Part shown: positions 21,556-36,251 of the stretch, in pieces | Numbering within the stretch: the first letter of the stretch is position 1 | Layout: each line of letters starts with the position of its first letter | DNA from: Eunapius fragilis | Lineage: Eukaryota > Porifera > Demospongiae > Spongillida > Spongillidae | Assembly (NCBI GenBank): GCA_963681505.1 | Contig: OY811987.1 | Span: forward strand, 4,198,978-4,262,977 | Length of the DNA: 64,000 bases | Direction of reading: 5' to 3' | The notes under the pieces: generated by a model | What the model was told of the DNA's origin: nothing | The model's database searches: none | The model's input: the letters and a program-made list of their open reading frames with translations, nothing else | Translations under genes and position numbers: made by a program

Positions 21556-24500
21556 GTGTTTGTGTGCAGATAGTCTTTGGGATATTACATGTAAGTGGGG
21601 TGGAAGGCAGACAAGTGGAGTGGTGTGGAGAAGGGGAAGGGGGAGGTGTTTTTTTATTTGTCATTAAGACTAAAATGGTTGATCTGTTCTGTACACCAGG
21701 TGTTGTGCATCTATGGAAAGCAGAGGACAATGCAGTGCTCAACCACAGTGCCATGCATTCAATCTTTGCTGATAGTGTAAGTTTGTTTGTGGAACTCATG
21801 AATGCCAAATACAGTGCAATTAAATCATTTAATTTCTGTACCCAGTGAATATTTAATTGAATCATTCGTTTTGGGCCATTAAGAAGGTCGAACGTACCTT
21901 TGAATGCTTGCTATTGGCTATGATGACTCTTGTTTGTCGTGCTTTTTATACTTGTACATATGTATGTACATGCAATATATGTACATACATATATCGTATT
22001 AGAAATTCAGCAGCCATTTCATTTGTACTGTAAACAACTGTGTGTACAGTATATGTGCATGTACACATTATTGTGTGGGTCTGTACATGTATGGAGGAGG
22101 TGTGTAATATTTTATGTACATGAGACAAACCTTGAGATGTGTGCACATGTTTCAGTATGTCTGATACTGTTATCCTATTGATGTACATGTGCATGCATGA
22201 GGTTAACCTCGGGAGATAATAATTCACTTCAAAAATTAAAAGTCAGTGGTGGATCCAAGGGGGGGGATGGGTCATGTAATGAATTACATTAGAAAAGCAG
22301 TAATCAACACCTCCATTTTTGAATCCACCCCTGACATTGGAGAGGAAGGGGGAGAGGGGGAGGGGTGTAGATTTGTTTTGGCATCTTCTACTACTGCTTT
22401 ACAGTACATGTATGTCCAGTAATGACCTACCCTTCAAAAATGTGTTATGGGGGATCTGATAGCAAAGGCTCATGTACTGTAGCATCCTCTTGGCTGCCTT
22501 TCGATGCTGTCATGTCTGGCCTCCAGATGTGCCCCCACCTCTGCATGTAGTTGAGGGTCTATTACTTGAACATGGTTTGGATAGTTTACATTTATGTACA
22601 TGTAGATGTGGTTTAGGTAATCGATCCATGACAATCAGTGATCCTCCATGCTTGTATGCACACTTACTGTTTTGGTCTCTCTTCAGGTGGAGTCTGTGCC
22701 TTTCCTTAGTCTAGACGATGCATCCTCTGCTTCTGCATGTCTGGCATCTGTACCCATGTCTCGCTGCAGGTGACCTATGGGGAGGGAGGGGCAGTGACCT
22801 ATGGGGAGGGGAGGGGCAGTGACCTATGGGGAGGGGAGGGGCAGTGACCTATGGGGAGGGGAGGGGTAGTGACCTATGGGGAGGGGAGGGGCAGTGACCT
22901 ATGGGGAGGGGAGGGGCAGTGATATATGGGGAGGGGAGGGGCAGTGACCTATGGGGAGGGGAGGGGTAGTGACCTATGAGGAGGGGAGGGGTAGTGACCT
23001 ATGGGGAGGGGAGGGGCAGTGACCTATGGGGAGGGGAGGGGCAGTGACTTATGGGGAGGGGAGTGGCAGTGACCTATGGGGAGGGGAGGGGCAGTGACCT
23101 ATGGGGAGGGGAGTGGCAGTGACCTATGGGGAGGGGAGTGGCAGTGACCTATGGGGAGGGGAGGGGCAGTGACCTATGGGGAGGGGAGGGGCAGTGACCT
23201 ATGGGGAGGGGAGGGGCAGTGACCTATGGGAAGGGGAGGGGCAGTGACCTATGGGGAGGGAAGCGGCAGTTGATCTTTGAGAGGGGGAGGGGCATGTATG
23301 CCTAATAAATTAGAGGGGAGGGAGAGGGAGGGACATGCAGGTATGACCATAGTTTGGGGGGTTAGGGGTGTGTGGAAGTGCTCAGGGAGATGTGTGGATT
23401 ACAATGTATTCATTGTCTCTGCAGTTAGGAGTAGGTAACAATGTGTCTGGTTACAACATTATCTTTGAGGCTTTCTGTATTCTTTATGACCAGTAATGGA
23501 CGACTGCTATCAGACTGGCCAGTAGCTAACTCCAAATTCAAAAGAAGGTAAATTGCCTTAAGTGCATAATGTACATGTACATGCACTGTTTATGTACATG
23601 TATAGGTGTACAACATCATGTATTTTGCAACTTTCTTTATTAGGGTGCCTGTATGTTGTAATCCATAACACACTCACACAAACCACACACACACATACAT
23701 ACACACACATAACTATAGAAGACCTCCACGTTCACTTGACCCGCGGTTGTACTCCCAGATGAAGGTCAGCCAATCTGTTGGGTATGTGCCCCGTCCCCCA
23801 AACATGACGCACAACCAAGTGCCCTACGACCTGGCTGCTGACAATGAACCGGAGTCACCCATGATGAGAGGTAACGTCTCACCTCATTCTCATATGCGCT
23901 TACTAGAATCATTTGCAGAAGATAATATCTTGTCATTAATTCCCAAGAAGTATAGGCAAGTTGAAATGAAGTACTCCAAATTGGGTGAGGTGTATATGGT
24001 GTGAGTGTGAGGGGGTTGCATATGATGTGAGTGTGAGGTGTATATGTGGGGAGGTTTACAATGTATGTGGTGTGAGTGTGAAGGGGTGTATACATGACCA
24101 GTGTGAGATGAGGGGTGTATATTGTGTGAGTGAGTATATACATGGTTTGTGTGTGAAGTGTGAGGGGGGAGATTGTTTACATGGTGTGAGTGCAGTGGGT
24201 GTGTACATGTCACGATGGGGATTTTCATGGTTTGCAGAGACATGTATAAGACTTGTGGTGTCGATGAAGCCAATGTATTGTGATGTTAGTTCTGTATGGA
24301 ACACTATTTAGATATTTTTTGTGCCTTCTAGCCCTAAGCATTACATGCCATCAGTTGCCAGTGTTTGTATTGGCTAGTGTTCCTCAATGCACCATGGTAC
24401 TAGCATTCTTCTTTGCTTTGTTCAGGTGTTGAATATTTTGATTTTGCCTACTACAATGACACAGACTTTGCTGGTCTTGAAATCCACATTCCCAATGCGT

Positions 24501-27500
24501 ACTGCAATTCAATGCTTCAGGTAAGTCCATATATGCAGACTGCCATTTTTGGTGGACCTGAAGGGCACAGAGGTATCATGTTGTAACTGACACATGCAAA
24601 TGTGCATTGCACAAACTGTTTCTTTCCAATTCACCCGTTTTGCAAAATTGAGGTCCACTTGTGCAGTTCACGTGTATGCACGTACAAAATGTACTACTGT
24701 GGTCTGTCTAACTTTCTTTGGTACACTGTAATAGTAAATATGAGAAAAACGCGACCGTTTATTAACATGCTACATGTATGAGCCTTCCACACAGCACATC
24801 TGCACGTATTGTGCATCACATGACATATGTTACCGTAGGTCTTCTATTTCCTGGAGCCCACCCGCTGTGGCATGCAGAACCACCTGTGTGCCAGGGAGCT
24901 GTGCCTTGCTTGCGAGCTGGGCTTCCTGTTTAGGATGCTGGACAGGGCAGAGGGGAGGAACTGCCAGGCCACCAACTTCCTGAGGGCCTTCAGGACTCTC
25001 AAAGACGTGGGTCCCCTGGGTCTGCTCATCAGCAGAGAGGAGGAGGAGATGAGTGCCAACCTGGGGAAACTCATTCAGAAGTGGAACAGATTTATACTCC
25101 AGCAGCTTAACCAGGTTTGTTTTGGTTCCACAGCGATGCATCGTGCATTTTGATGGAATATTCAATAACTGTGTGTACATACGAACAAAGGATATGTGCA
25201 TCTTCACGTTCAGTAAGCCCTGCTGCACATCTGAATGACTTCTCAGACCAAGCTGCCCGTAGTTAACACCACTTTGATTTGCATACTGTACATTGTATTA
25301 CGCAGTACTCGTATGTGAATGGTGTTTGTGATTTAGTGGACATGGAAAACTACGTTAATCTACAAAAAAAGAAAATTAGATACAGTATATGTAAGTTTAA
25401 TACTAGTAGAGGTGGGTGCATCTTGATGATGGCATCTTAGCAGGCATGAAATATTCCATTTTTACATGTAGATCCGTGTCCTTTATAGAGGAGTTAGGAC
25501 CACTTCTTGGCCTATATGTCAGTGTCTTAAGTGTGAACTCTACTGCCCAAATGATATCTCCTCTTTTTCATCGCTTAATGTTTCCCATTTGCCTCATTTT
25601 GAGATCTTAGGGTGCCCAATAGGAGATTATATTCATGTATGCAGGTGTACTGTGCAAGCTTTATTGCCTCAAAATGTCTTGAAGCTCTCAAATGTCTGCT
25701 CCGCTTGATTGATGTTGCTGTCACAGACCCACAGGTGGCTTTAACTCTACTTCGTTTGTGTGATAGTTTTTGCAAGTTAAGTTACTTGGCTCGCTCAACT
25801 CCAACCAATTCGGTATTAGACACTTCCAAGCTGTTTGATGATGTCGTCCACCAGCTGCTGCTGTATAGGTTTTGCAGCCTCTGATGAGGCATGATGTCAG
25901 GCCCAGCTTGGCCTCAACAGTGGTGGTCTAGGGTTGCACTCACTGTCCCTTCACTCAACCTCAGTGTTTATTGCTTCCATCTGTTCCTCTGGTGTTTATG
26001 ATACAGATGACATATGCCTTGGACCACTTCAGTTCTCATGTTTCTCCAATCGAGAAGCTTTCTGTCAATTCTGTGGTCTCACCACCTGTCATCAGTCTGA
26101 AGTTTCTGTCATCGAAGGTGAATGAATATTGCTTGCAAGGCCTCTTGGATGAATCCTCCCCTGCTAACAAGGCTAGGCTGCCATCAGTTTCAGCCCCCCA
26201 CACGCGACATCCTAGCTTTCAGTTATTCCTCCACATCCCTAGTCTACATCTTGACCCAATGGAATTCCGGATAGCTTTCAAGTGGTGGCTGGGCCTAGAT
26301 ACCTCCTAGGACTCTCAGTGTGCCTTCTGCCCTGCCCACAGCCTGGACTCTCCTGGATACCATGCGTTCACATGCAAATGTAGTTGCTGGTGCACTCAGG
26401 GATGCTTTAGTGCAGCTCCTCAATTGTGCGCACGCTTCAGTCCAAGTTGAAGCAGGCGCTGTGCCCTTTCCTGACCATTCATTGTCACGACCTGCTGATA
26501 TTCTGGTGCAGAATTCGGACCTTGCAAGGCTTATTGCTTTGGACATAACCGTTGTCTCACTGCTAAATCCTTCAACCTTACCTGAAGATGGAGCAATGGT
26601 TGGTGCAGTCCTTGAGGCAGGAGAGAGCAGGAAACAGCAGGCCAATAATGACAAGTGCTTAGCTCTAGGGTGGGTGGGTCTCAACCCCCTTGGCAGTTAA
26701 CTTGTATGGGGCCTGGGGTAGAGAGACTTCTTTTTTTTTTTCTGGCACAAGTCACAGCTAGGCTTGCATTACACTAGTCGCTGCCAAAGCCATCACAGGC
26801 ATCTTGCGACCTGTTTTCTATTGTAAGCATTTGCTGGATAAGAGTGAATGCCAGAACCATCCTCCGAGGAGTATAGAGCCATTGTGATGAATACCTGTTT
26901 AGCAATATTTGTACTTCAGTATTTATGACTTTTAGTATTTAAGTTTAGTTAAATGCACCATATGATAATTTTTAGTTGGCATCTTGTTTTATTGCCTATT
27001 GTTAATGTGCTGTCTGTAGGAGATGCAACCTGACCACTCTTCCCTTGGGTCAAGTCAGTCTATGATTGAGCGTCTCTTTGGTTGCGAGGTGAAGACGCAC
27101 ACGTGCTGTCAATGTGGTTTGAAAACTGAAAGAACTAGCACAGAGCTTTTGTTTTCGCTCTGTTACCCGCACACTGCTGGTGAGTGTTCTAACAGGTTAT
27201 GTGGTGATGGAGTTGGGTTTGTCCATGTGTGGTTAACAAGGTTATCGTTCTGTTCTATAGGATCCAGTCATAAAAAGCATACTTTCGGGACTATCCTTGA
27301 GTACAGTATTTGTAAACACCAGCAGTCACCTGCCTGGTGTGAGAAGTGTGGCAAATACATGGCCACTGTGAGTATGTAGTGTACAGTGGAACTAACGTGT
27401 ACATGTGGGGGTGGTGGTGATGGTGTTAATATGGTGTAATCAGTATCTTTATACTTATACTCATGGTACAATGTATGCAAAGGAATTAGTTACATATACA

Positions 27501-30500
27501 CATAAAATCATCTCCAAATGCATTTTCAAAGCAGTTCATACTTGTATATGTGTATCATGTCATTTTTGTTGTCAGCATAGTACACTTACCGACCTTTCTA
27601 TGGACCTACGTGTACATACATGTACATACAGTGTACATGTACTTGTATCAGCCAGTTTTCCGCATATCCCAAGCAGATCCACTACCCAAAGGTGGTGATT
27701 TAGCCATGAGGAGGACTAATTTCCCAAAATTTACTAGTTTGTTCCACACAATTGGATGCCATGGGAAATCAGGATTCCTCATACAGGGTAGCAGAATCTA
27801 TTTTTGGGGTCTACAGCGGACATACTGCAGATGCTTGGAAAACTGGCCGTGTATGTACCTACATGCACAGGTATCCACCTACATGTACATGTACATGTAC
27901 ATGAAAGTGTAGGTGTATTGTCTTCTATGAACGTGCATGTATGTGTACATGTACATGTAAGTGTAATCACTTGTATGGACTGATATGTACAGGTGTACAT
28001 ACACCCTGTATGGGACGTTTTATTACAAAACCAGGCTTGTGTTTTTTTTCAATGAAACCACTAAACTACTTGTAGCATCAATTTCAAACCCACATATCTT
28101 AAATGAACCACGTCCTTCCTATTTTCAGCACATATTGCCACATCGGTTGTGTATTTTATTCTATTTTTACACACTATGAACCCTTTACACTAGTCCATGC
28201 CAATGCAATGCTCAGTAACCTTCAGGGTTTAAAAAAACATAGAGCAGAATGAATGAGCGTCTCTCCAGTGTCAAAACTGCTACGTACTTGAAGGAGTCCT
28301 GTTGCTATTGGATTCTGCAGATCGTTGGATTTTACTAAATCTATAATCAAGATATTGGTGATCAAAGTCGGAGCAATTTCCCGGTCATTTTGCGCCATTC
28401 TATATTTTAGCCATTGAATGGAGTCTTTTAATATATACATGTACATGTAGAAGGACACGAAACGACAGGGAAAATTGCTCTAACTTTGATTATCAATATC
28501 TTGATTAATCTTTAATCTATTTCCATCCTTAATTTAGGATGGAAATCCTGAATTAGGGATGACTTTAAGCCGCTCGTATCAACTTCAATTCACGTTGTAT
28601 AGGATATTTTGGGGGATAGTAAGCTTCTACAGGCTCTCATCTAAACAGCGCTATCTAATTAGTCGTTATATCTTTTTTTTTCCAAAGTAAAACCACTGTT
28701 TAGGCTTTGTGTAACATTTTAAATTCCGCTTACAATCAAAGTCAGAGAAAAAGTAGAAGGAAATAACGACTAATTAGCTAGCACTGTTTAGATGAAAGCC
28801 TATAGAAGCTTAGTATCGCCAAAAATATCCTATATGATGTGAATTGAAGTTGATATGAGCGGCGTAAAGTCATCCTTAATTCAGGATTTCCATCCTAAAT
28901 TAAGGATGTAAATAGATTAAAGATTAAGTAAAATTCAACAGGACTCTTTCGAGTACGTTGCAATTTTAATGCTGGAGAGACACTCCTTCATTCAGTTTTT
29001 CGTGTTTTTTTAACCCTGAAGGTTAGCAAGTGTTGGTATGGACTAGTGTAAAGGGCTCATAGTGTGTAAAAATTGAATAATATACAGAACCGATGTGGCA
29101 ATACATGTACATGTAAGTGCTGAAAATATGAAGGACATGGGTTGTTTTATGTGGGTTTGAAATTGATTTAATTTTATAATGGTTTCACAAGCCTGGTTTT
29201 GTGTATTGGCTTCTACACGGCCAGTTTTCCAATGGATGTGTAAATAATATCCACATCCGTTCTTGGTCCTATTTGCTTCCACCCCAACTTCTTACATGTA
29301 TGTACATGTATATGTGGCTTGTAGAATTGATGTGCAGTTGTCAGTATTATAGAACATGTCTAATGATTCCTCGGGCTTACCTTAAATGCATTATTAGCAA
29401 GCTGAATAACACAGTTTTAAATGTACAGAATTCAACGGAAAAGTCATCTGGGGAATGTTACACTATCGGCATGAAGTTAATATCTGCATCTGTTGCTCAT
29501 TGGTGTTAATATAAACCCATAAACCATATGCAGTGCAGTGTTTGATGTGTGCAAACAAGCAAGTACCAAGTGGGCTTGTGTAAACGATTTCACTGCATTG
29601 TGTCCCTACAGACCCACCAGAAATCTCTTTGCACACTTCCATACGTGCTGTCGCTTAACTGTCAAGTAGAAACTGAACAAGACTGGGAGTTCTGGAAGTC
29701 CCATCAGGCAGGACAGGAAGGCGGGGCCTGGGTGCCACTGTCAATGGAAATAGCCATCTCTGAAGACAAAGCTCTCAACATTGTAGAATATCACCACAAT
29801 GCATGTGCAAGCTCACATGAGCCGTTGTCTTCATCTCAAAAGGTTATATATAATCACTGCTCTGTTTGTGTGCATTGATGCAATTTGCGCACAGTATTTA
29901 CTGTAACTTATTGAGGTTCCTGGGTTACAGGTAGTTGGTTTCGTCAAATTAACTGCAGATCTGATCATAAAATACTACGTGTACATTACATGTGCGTTAA
30001 ACTTGCAATTAGATGCCACGGCTTCTATTTAGGGCTACAACAAAAAACCAACATACCAACCCAAGTTTGGATTGCAGTCCTCAACGACCCAAGCATTTGC
30101 GTACCTTTGACGAATTACCATATGCTGGTATTTCTGTGCAATTGTTTTAGTTTGAATTATAGTCCACGACAGCGCACTGTGGAAGTAAACATTAATGGCT
30201 TCATTATGAAAACATGCCGCAAATACCACAATGTGTAAAAAATCTATCAGCTATGTTGGCTGTAGAAATGAACCTTGTGCAGCTTAACAACTAGTCACAA
30301 ATCTCAAGAGAGGGTACTTTAAATTTCAATTCGACCATAATTTAATTTTGTACAGCATCCAAAATTTCTATGTTGAATTGTACCTCTAAATACACAAATT
30401 CTCATTTTAATATTGTCTTTGGTTTTCAGAAATACAATCTTAACAATTTTTGCCTCATTACCATCTTTATACACCTCTTACCTTGTGTAAACTGAACAAC

Positions 30501-32931
30501 TTTCTAAACTAACCGTGACTCCATACTTTGCTTAGCATTAACTGATGCAGTTGTAGATAGATATGACCAGCTACAACCCTCTGCATCCATGATCCGTTCC
30601 TTTGTGCCTTCATTCACCCTTGTAACAAGCTGCATTGTTGCTGCACAAACCCTTCTTTTGTGACTGCTATTACATGTTTTCATATGAAATAATTAATGTC
30701 ACATGCGCTACCTGTTAACTGTCATGAACAGTAGTGTTGTTCATTACTATAGTATTCAACTCACTGAAATTTAAACGATTGGTCTACTAAAAAAAAAACA
30801 TTGTATGTATTGTTTGGTCCAAAGGACACCTTCAGTGACAATTATTTTTACTTCCTTGTTGGTGTCATGTGCTTTAGTAGCTGCAATGTCTAATTATGAA
30901 TTTACGATACATGTACGTGTAGTGTAGTCGTGATTTTTGTGAAACGTTCATGTACCAATTGAATTTGAATTTGAAATGAACGGGCAATTTTCACTCAAGT
31001 TAATTGGTATAAAATCTTTTTGTTGTCCACAGTTGATCATTATTTGAATATGAGGACATGATTTGATTTCATATGTAAATTTTTTACACCCACATTAAAG
31101 TCTGCAGCAGCACCTGGGAAGTCCATGTAAATGTTAATGGCTTCATTATGACCAGCATTTAAACATGCCACAATATCGCAATGTGGAAAATCGATCAGCT
31201 AATGTGCAGCTTAACAACTTCCAATTTATAAGTGCATGTATTATATTAAAATCTTCTTTAGATTCGTTTTGCCTTTATCCACCATTGTATTTCAAGTTAT
31301 CATGGAGCAGCACTTGCTGCACGAACCCTTCTTTTATGACTGCTTTCATTTCAGTGCTTTAATTAGTGTTATGTCGTCATGAATAATAGTGTTGTTCAGA
31401 ACATTTATTCGACTCTGTCATGAAAATCAGTAAAATGTGGTCAGAGTCTAATGTGTCCCAATGATTATATTCCATACACTGTAGCTCTTTGACAAAAATG
31501 AAATGGCGCACCTTCAGGCTCCATAAAAAACATCAATTTTAGAGCACCACATGTACCTGATTTTAAAAGACATATCCCAGACGACTTGTCCCCATATCCC
31601 AGACTTGTACCCATATCCCAGACTTGTACCCATATCCCAGACTTGTACCCATATCCCAGACTTGTACCCATATCCCAGACTTGTACCCATATCCCAGACT
31701 TGTACCCATATCCCAGACTTGTACCCATATCCCAGACTTGTACCCATATCCCAGACTTGTACCCATATCCCAGACTTGTACCCATATCCCAGACTTGTAC
31801 CCAGTTTTCTTCACCTCATTCCTTTATTCTAGGTGTAGGACTAATTTCAAGTAACACCCATAGCCCCGGAATATACAGTACATGTATGCACTTATAGTCT
31901 TCACTAGTCAGACAGTGATACAATGTATGTGCAAGGCTTGGCACACTGCCTTATTTTGTAATGTAGATAGTAACTTATCATGCTACTGCATTAGACATCT
32001 GAGAACACAGCCTGCTTCGTGCAAATGCAGCTTACATGTACATGTACATGTATGTTTGCAGGTTTTAATGACATGTTTAGCATGAGGATAATTCAGGTTA
32101 AAAATGACGTTTGTTGAATTCATTTAATTCCTTAATCCTTCACTCTGACAAATGATTGCAATACGGGGACTTTAGGAGGCCCACTGGGAAGGTAATCCTT
32201 TGATCACTGCACAGATACAATAATCCATATACATGTGCATGTATGTCAAATACATCTGTAAGCACACACAATTCTGGAGATGTGCGTGAAGATGGTGTCT
32301 AGCTTTTACATTTCCACAGTCAGCCATATACGACCTGGCAATGGTGGTGGGCTATGTGAAGGAGCAGTGGATGGAGGGACCTGGGAACCTCATAGCTCGC
32401 ATCAAGGTTGGACCTGCAGCACATGAGCACAAGAGGGTATGGTGATCAGAGTGTTTAGTGCCAAAATTGCTTGTATACTGTACTGTACTGAATGGTATGT
32501 ACTCTTCACACTGTACATGAACCCTTTACATGTACTTATGAGCTGTGCTGTCAAGATTTCCCATTTGATTTCACCTGCATGTGCTGACTAAGTTCTTTTC
32601 ATGTCCATGACCCAATCTCTGGGCACTGTGCCTTTATTTCTCTTCAGCAAGAACCCAAGTCTCAATGGTACCTTTTTAATGACTTTGTTATAACTCCAAT
32701 CGAGGAGGTAAGCTTCTTATACGTACAGGTACTGTTTGCACTGCATGGCTTGTTACACATTTATCAGCAAACACTCTTTGAGCACATTGACTGCATTGTG
32801 TAACAATGAAGCCGTAACAATTAAGATGTATTTATACATGTGGTAATGAGCTGTGCTGTACTTGTCATGCTACTGATGTACTTATGCATGTGCTTGCAGT
32901 TACAGTGTAGTGTTCATACTCGGAGAGTAAG

Positions 32932-32967
<36 letters not shown>

Positions 32968-33351
32968 ATGATTGATAATTGCTACATTGGAGTGTTGTTA
33001 CATGTACATGTACATTCCCACACAATTATGGAAGTGGCATGTACACTAGAAAACACTCAGACAATGACATCAGAGGAGTAGAATGTATTCAGCTGTTCAG
33101 TGATAGGTATTTAACATGTACATGGGCCATGAGGCTGTGAGTCCCCTTTCATGACTAGCCACTCACCTTGCCATCTGTGAGAATGCCTCCAAGTTGAAGG
33201 TATTGGAGACCTCAATGGTTGTCTTGGCCTCTCACTAGTTAGAGCTCTCACATGTGCCATAAGGCCTAACCCACTTGTTCCCTTACTTTATGCAGCAGGT
33301 ACACTTACACGTACATGTTTGAATGTACATGTGTACGTGAACTTTATTGCC

Positions 33352-33408
<57 letters not shown>

Positions 33409-36205
33409 GCGTGCGTGCGTGTGTGTCTGTGTGTGAATTAGCCTTGTGTGTTCTTCTGGCTCCATACCCTCCCACTGTTCTTTCATTTCTGTGATTTCGA
33501 CTTGAAAAGTACTATTTCAATTTTTTTCCTGCGGGGGTTGTAAAGAGAGCAAGGGAGGGTAATAGTGGGGAAAGGGGGGGGGGGGGGGGGAGGCAGGAGG
33601 GGGCATTACTGCACCCTCATGTGCCAAGAGAAATGGGATGTATGCTCTTGGTTTCATAAAATTGATCGTGATGTCTGTATTGAAAGTACACTGTGCATGT
33701 CTGCTTGGAAACAGGATATACTGTATGGTGCATCAGAGGTAGGTTCGACCTAGGTTGATCATACCGGTATCTTCGATCTAGGCTGATCCTAGGCTGATCC
33801 CATACTTGTTGGTGAAACCTAGGATCCACCTACATGTAGGAGCATTATAGACCCCCCCCCCCCCCCCCCCCCCCCCCTCCCATGCAAGTGTGAACACGTG
33901 ATTTAGGAAAAGTATTATCAAACGGAACAATTTTATTATTATTATTATTGCATGTACAATAATACAGACACATTATTGCTATACTATTTATTTTACAGTT
34001 CTACTTACAAACACATCTAATCACCCTACTGTTCCACTAACCTACCCTTGGACAGCTTCCCTTCCCATGATGGCCCTTGCCACAAACCTCACCAATGACA
34101 TGTTGAGGTGGCCATAGATTTTGTTCAACATTTTGGGTTTGGGGATGGCCTAGCTGATTAAAAGCAGGGAAGCAAGCCGGGAAAAAACACTCTGAGCCTC
34201 CTTCCCCCATTTGCCATATGTTTCCACAGCTAAGGAGATACACAACCATCCTCACTCCTGTCACCTGGTGTCATTGGCAGCATGCTTCCTACATTCAGCA
34301 GCATAAGCTGCTGCCCCCACAGATGTATATATATATGTAAATGCAATCAGATAGGATAAATCTAGGTCACAACTTACGTATCACTTAGGTTGATTTATGA
34401 CTCACTCAGGTAGAAATGCATGCATAGCAACATAGCCAACGGTCCTCTGGTGGGAGGGGCCAACATGTGTCATGGACAACAAAGTCGGGCAGACCTTGTA
34501 TGAGGTCCCCGTAGTATAGCCTTGCCAGGAACATGCTTACTGTCTCCTCCCCAGGTCCCTGTATCCCCTGGTCAGTGTGCTTACTGTCTCCTCCCCTTGA
34601 TCCTGCTTTGTGAGTTTTAGCTTCCCGTATGCTAGGGTCCTAATAGCTAGCTGGCAGTACGTGCTTAACTCCAAATATCCATATACATGTATATAGATAT
34701 ACATGTAGCACAAGAGACTCAAGCGCACTATCAAGCAAGCACAATCAGAAATTCTAATTCTCACCTCAAAACTTGTATTCGAAATATCTCACGTGATTAC
34801 TGGTAGTGGTCACATGATGCGGGGCGTTAACTTATGAGGGGTAACCAGAGGGTAACGTCAGGGTAACCAGGGGGTAACCAGAGGGTAGTAGGGTAACCAG
34901 AGGATAGTAATGTCAGGGTAACCAGAGGGTAACCATGTACTAGTTGGGCTTCAATGTTAATAACCTGTAGTTTTGTGGTTTACCACAAGTACAGACGCCT
35001 TCCAATCAACTATTGACATCTATGGTCATAATTTTTTAACAATAAAGTTTTTCCCATGGTTGCTGGACACATGCATACTTCATATGGCTTTAAAATATAA
35101 TATACCTGTACATACATTTAAACAGACACCAGGGTTACGTTAAAAATTGTTTGTAAAAATTCCGTTTAGTTACTTTTTCTAGCATGCTTTACATGTACAT
35201 GTACATGCAATGTTTGCACATCCGCAAATACATGTAGATGTACGTCTTCTCATTATAACAGATTTGGATTTTGGCTTGAAAGCAGGTCATTGTGTACAAT
35301 GTATGTTGTGTGGTCTGTTATTAATATCATCTTTCTGGCCCACCAGTCCTCAGCAGCTGCTTTTCCATTGGAGTGGCTTACACCTTGTATACTTATTTTT
35401 GTTCAGAGGGGCTGTGAGCAGCATTTTGATACCACAGGTATGCAGTAGGATTGTGCGATGGTCAAAGCAACGTAAGTACATGTAGATGGATCATGGGTTG
35501 GAGTGGTGCATGAATGCTTGTATGTGTTGTGGAGGTTAAGGAAAGCAAGGTTGTGAAGCTGTGTTGCATGCAGGATGCTTGTACATGTACAAAGTGTTGT
35601 GGAGGCTAGGTTGTGAAGCTGTGTTGCAACACTTCATTATTCTGTCTCATAATCTACTTTAGCTTACACCTCACTTGACAAGGGTACATGTATTCTCTGT
35701 AGTAGTAATCAGATTTGCTATGTTTCTCTCAGTAGCATGTGCCTTCTTTTGTGTAATTTCTTGGTTGGAACACAAAAGATGATTGTGGTTCCTTGCATGA
35801 AAGAGCTTTGGTGTTAGGATGTCAATACAATGATGAGCTTTAATTGGCCTTCTGATCACCTCGTATGCCTCCATGTAGTCACAGCAAAGATTGATGAGAC
35901 AGTGCTGTTGGCAGAGACACATAGCCCTAGACCTATGCAGTCTCCAGCTACATTTATACCACTAGGAATTTCAGAGCACCTTGTTAAAGGCGATCTGGTT
36001 GGAATTGATGCTGAGTTTGTGACTGTGAACCAGGTACTGTGGTGCCAGTTTTTTGTGTGGTGTATGTGTGCATGGCGAGGATTGTTGTAATTTTTTACCC
36101 ATTGATTGACATACAGTTCATAATGCACATATGTGCACAATGTATGTTCTATGTGTATTATTGATGTCCTATTTTTGTCACATCTGTTTGCATATAAAAT
36201 TTACA

Positions 36206-36251
<46 letters not shown>

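Noticed and set aside
21170-21865. Minus-strand frame of 231 codons with a histidine-threonine repeat
   Set aside because: Antisense to PAN2 exons 6 and 7 plus the GT microsatellite between them.
22770-23275. CRISPR-like regular array
   Set aside because: Units are contiguous with no spacers, in a eukaryotic intron; it is a minisatellite.
31465-31897. Overlapping frames with [14 protein letters not shown] repeats
   Set aside because: Products of the 19-bp minisatellite.
33735-33755. tRNA B-box-like GGTTCGACC
   Set aside because: No A box at the right spacing and no cloverleaf; it is part of a short inverted repeat.
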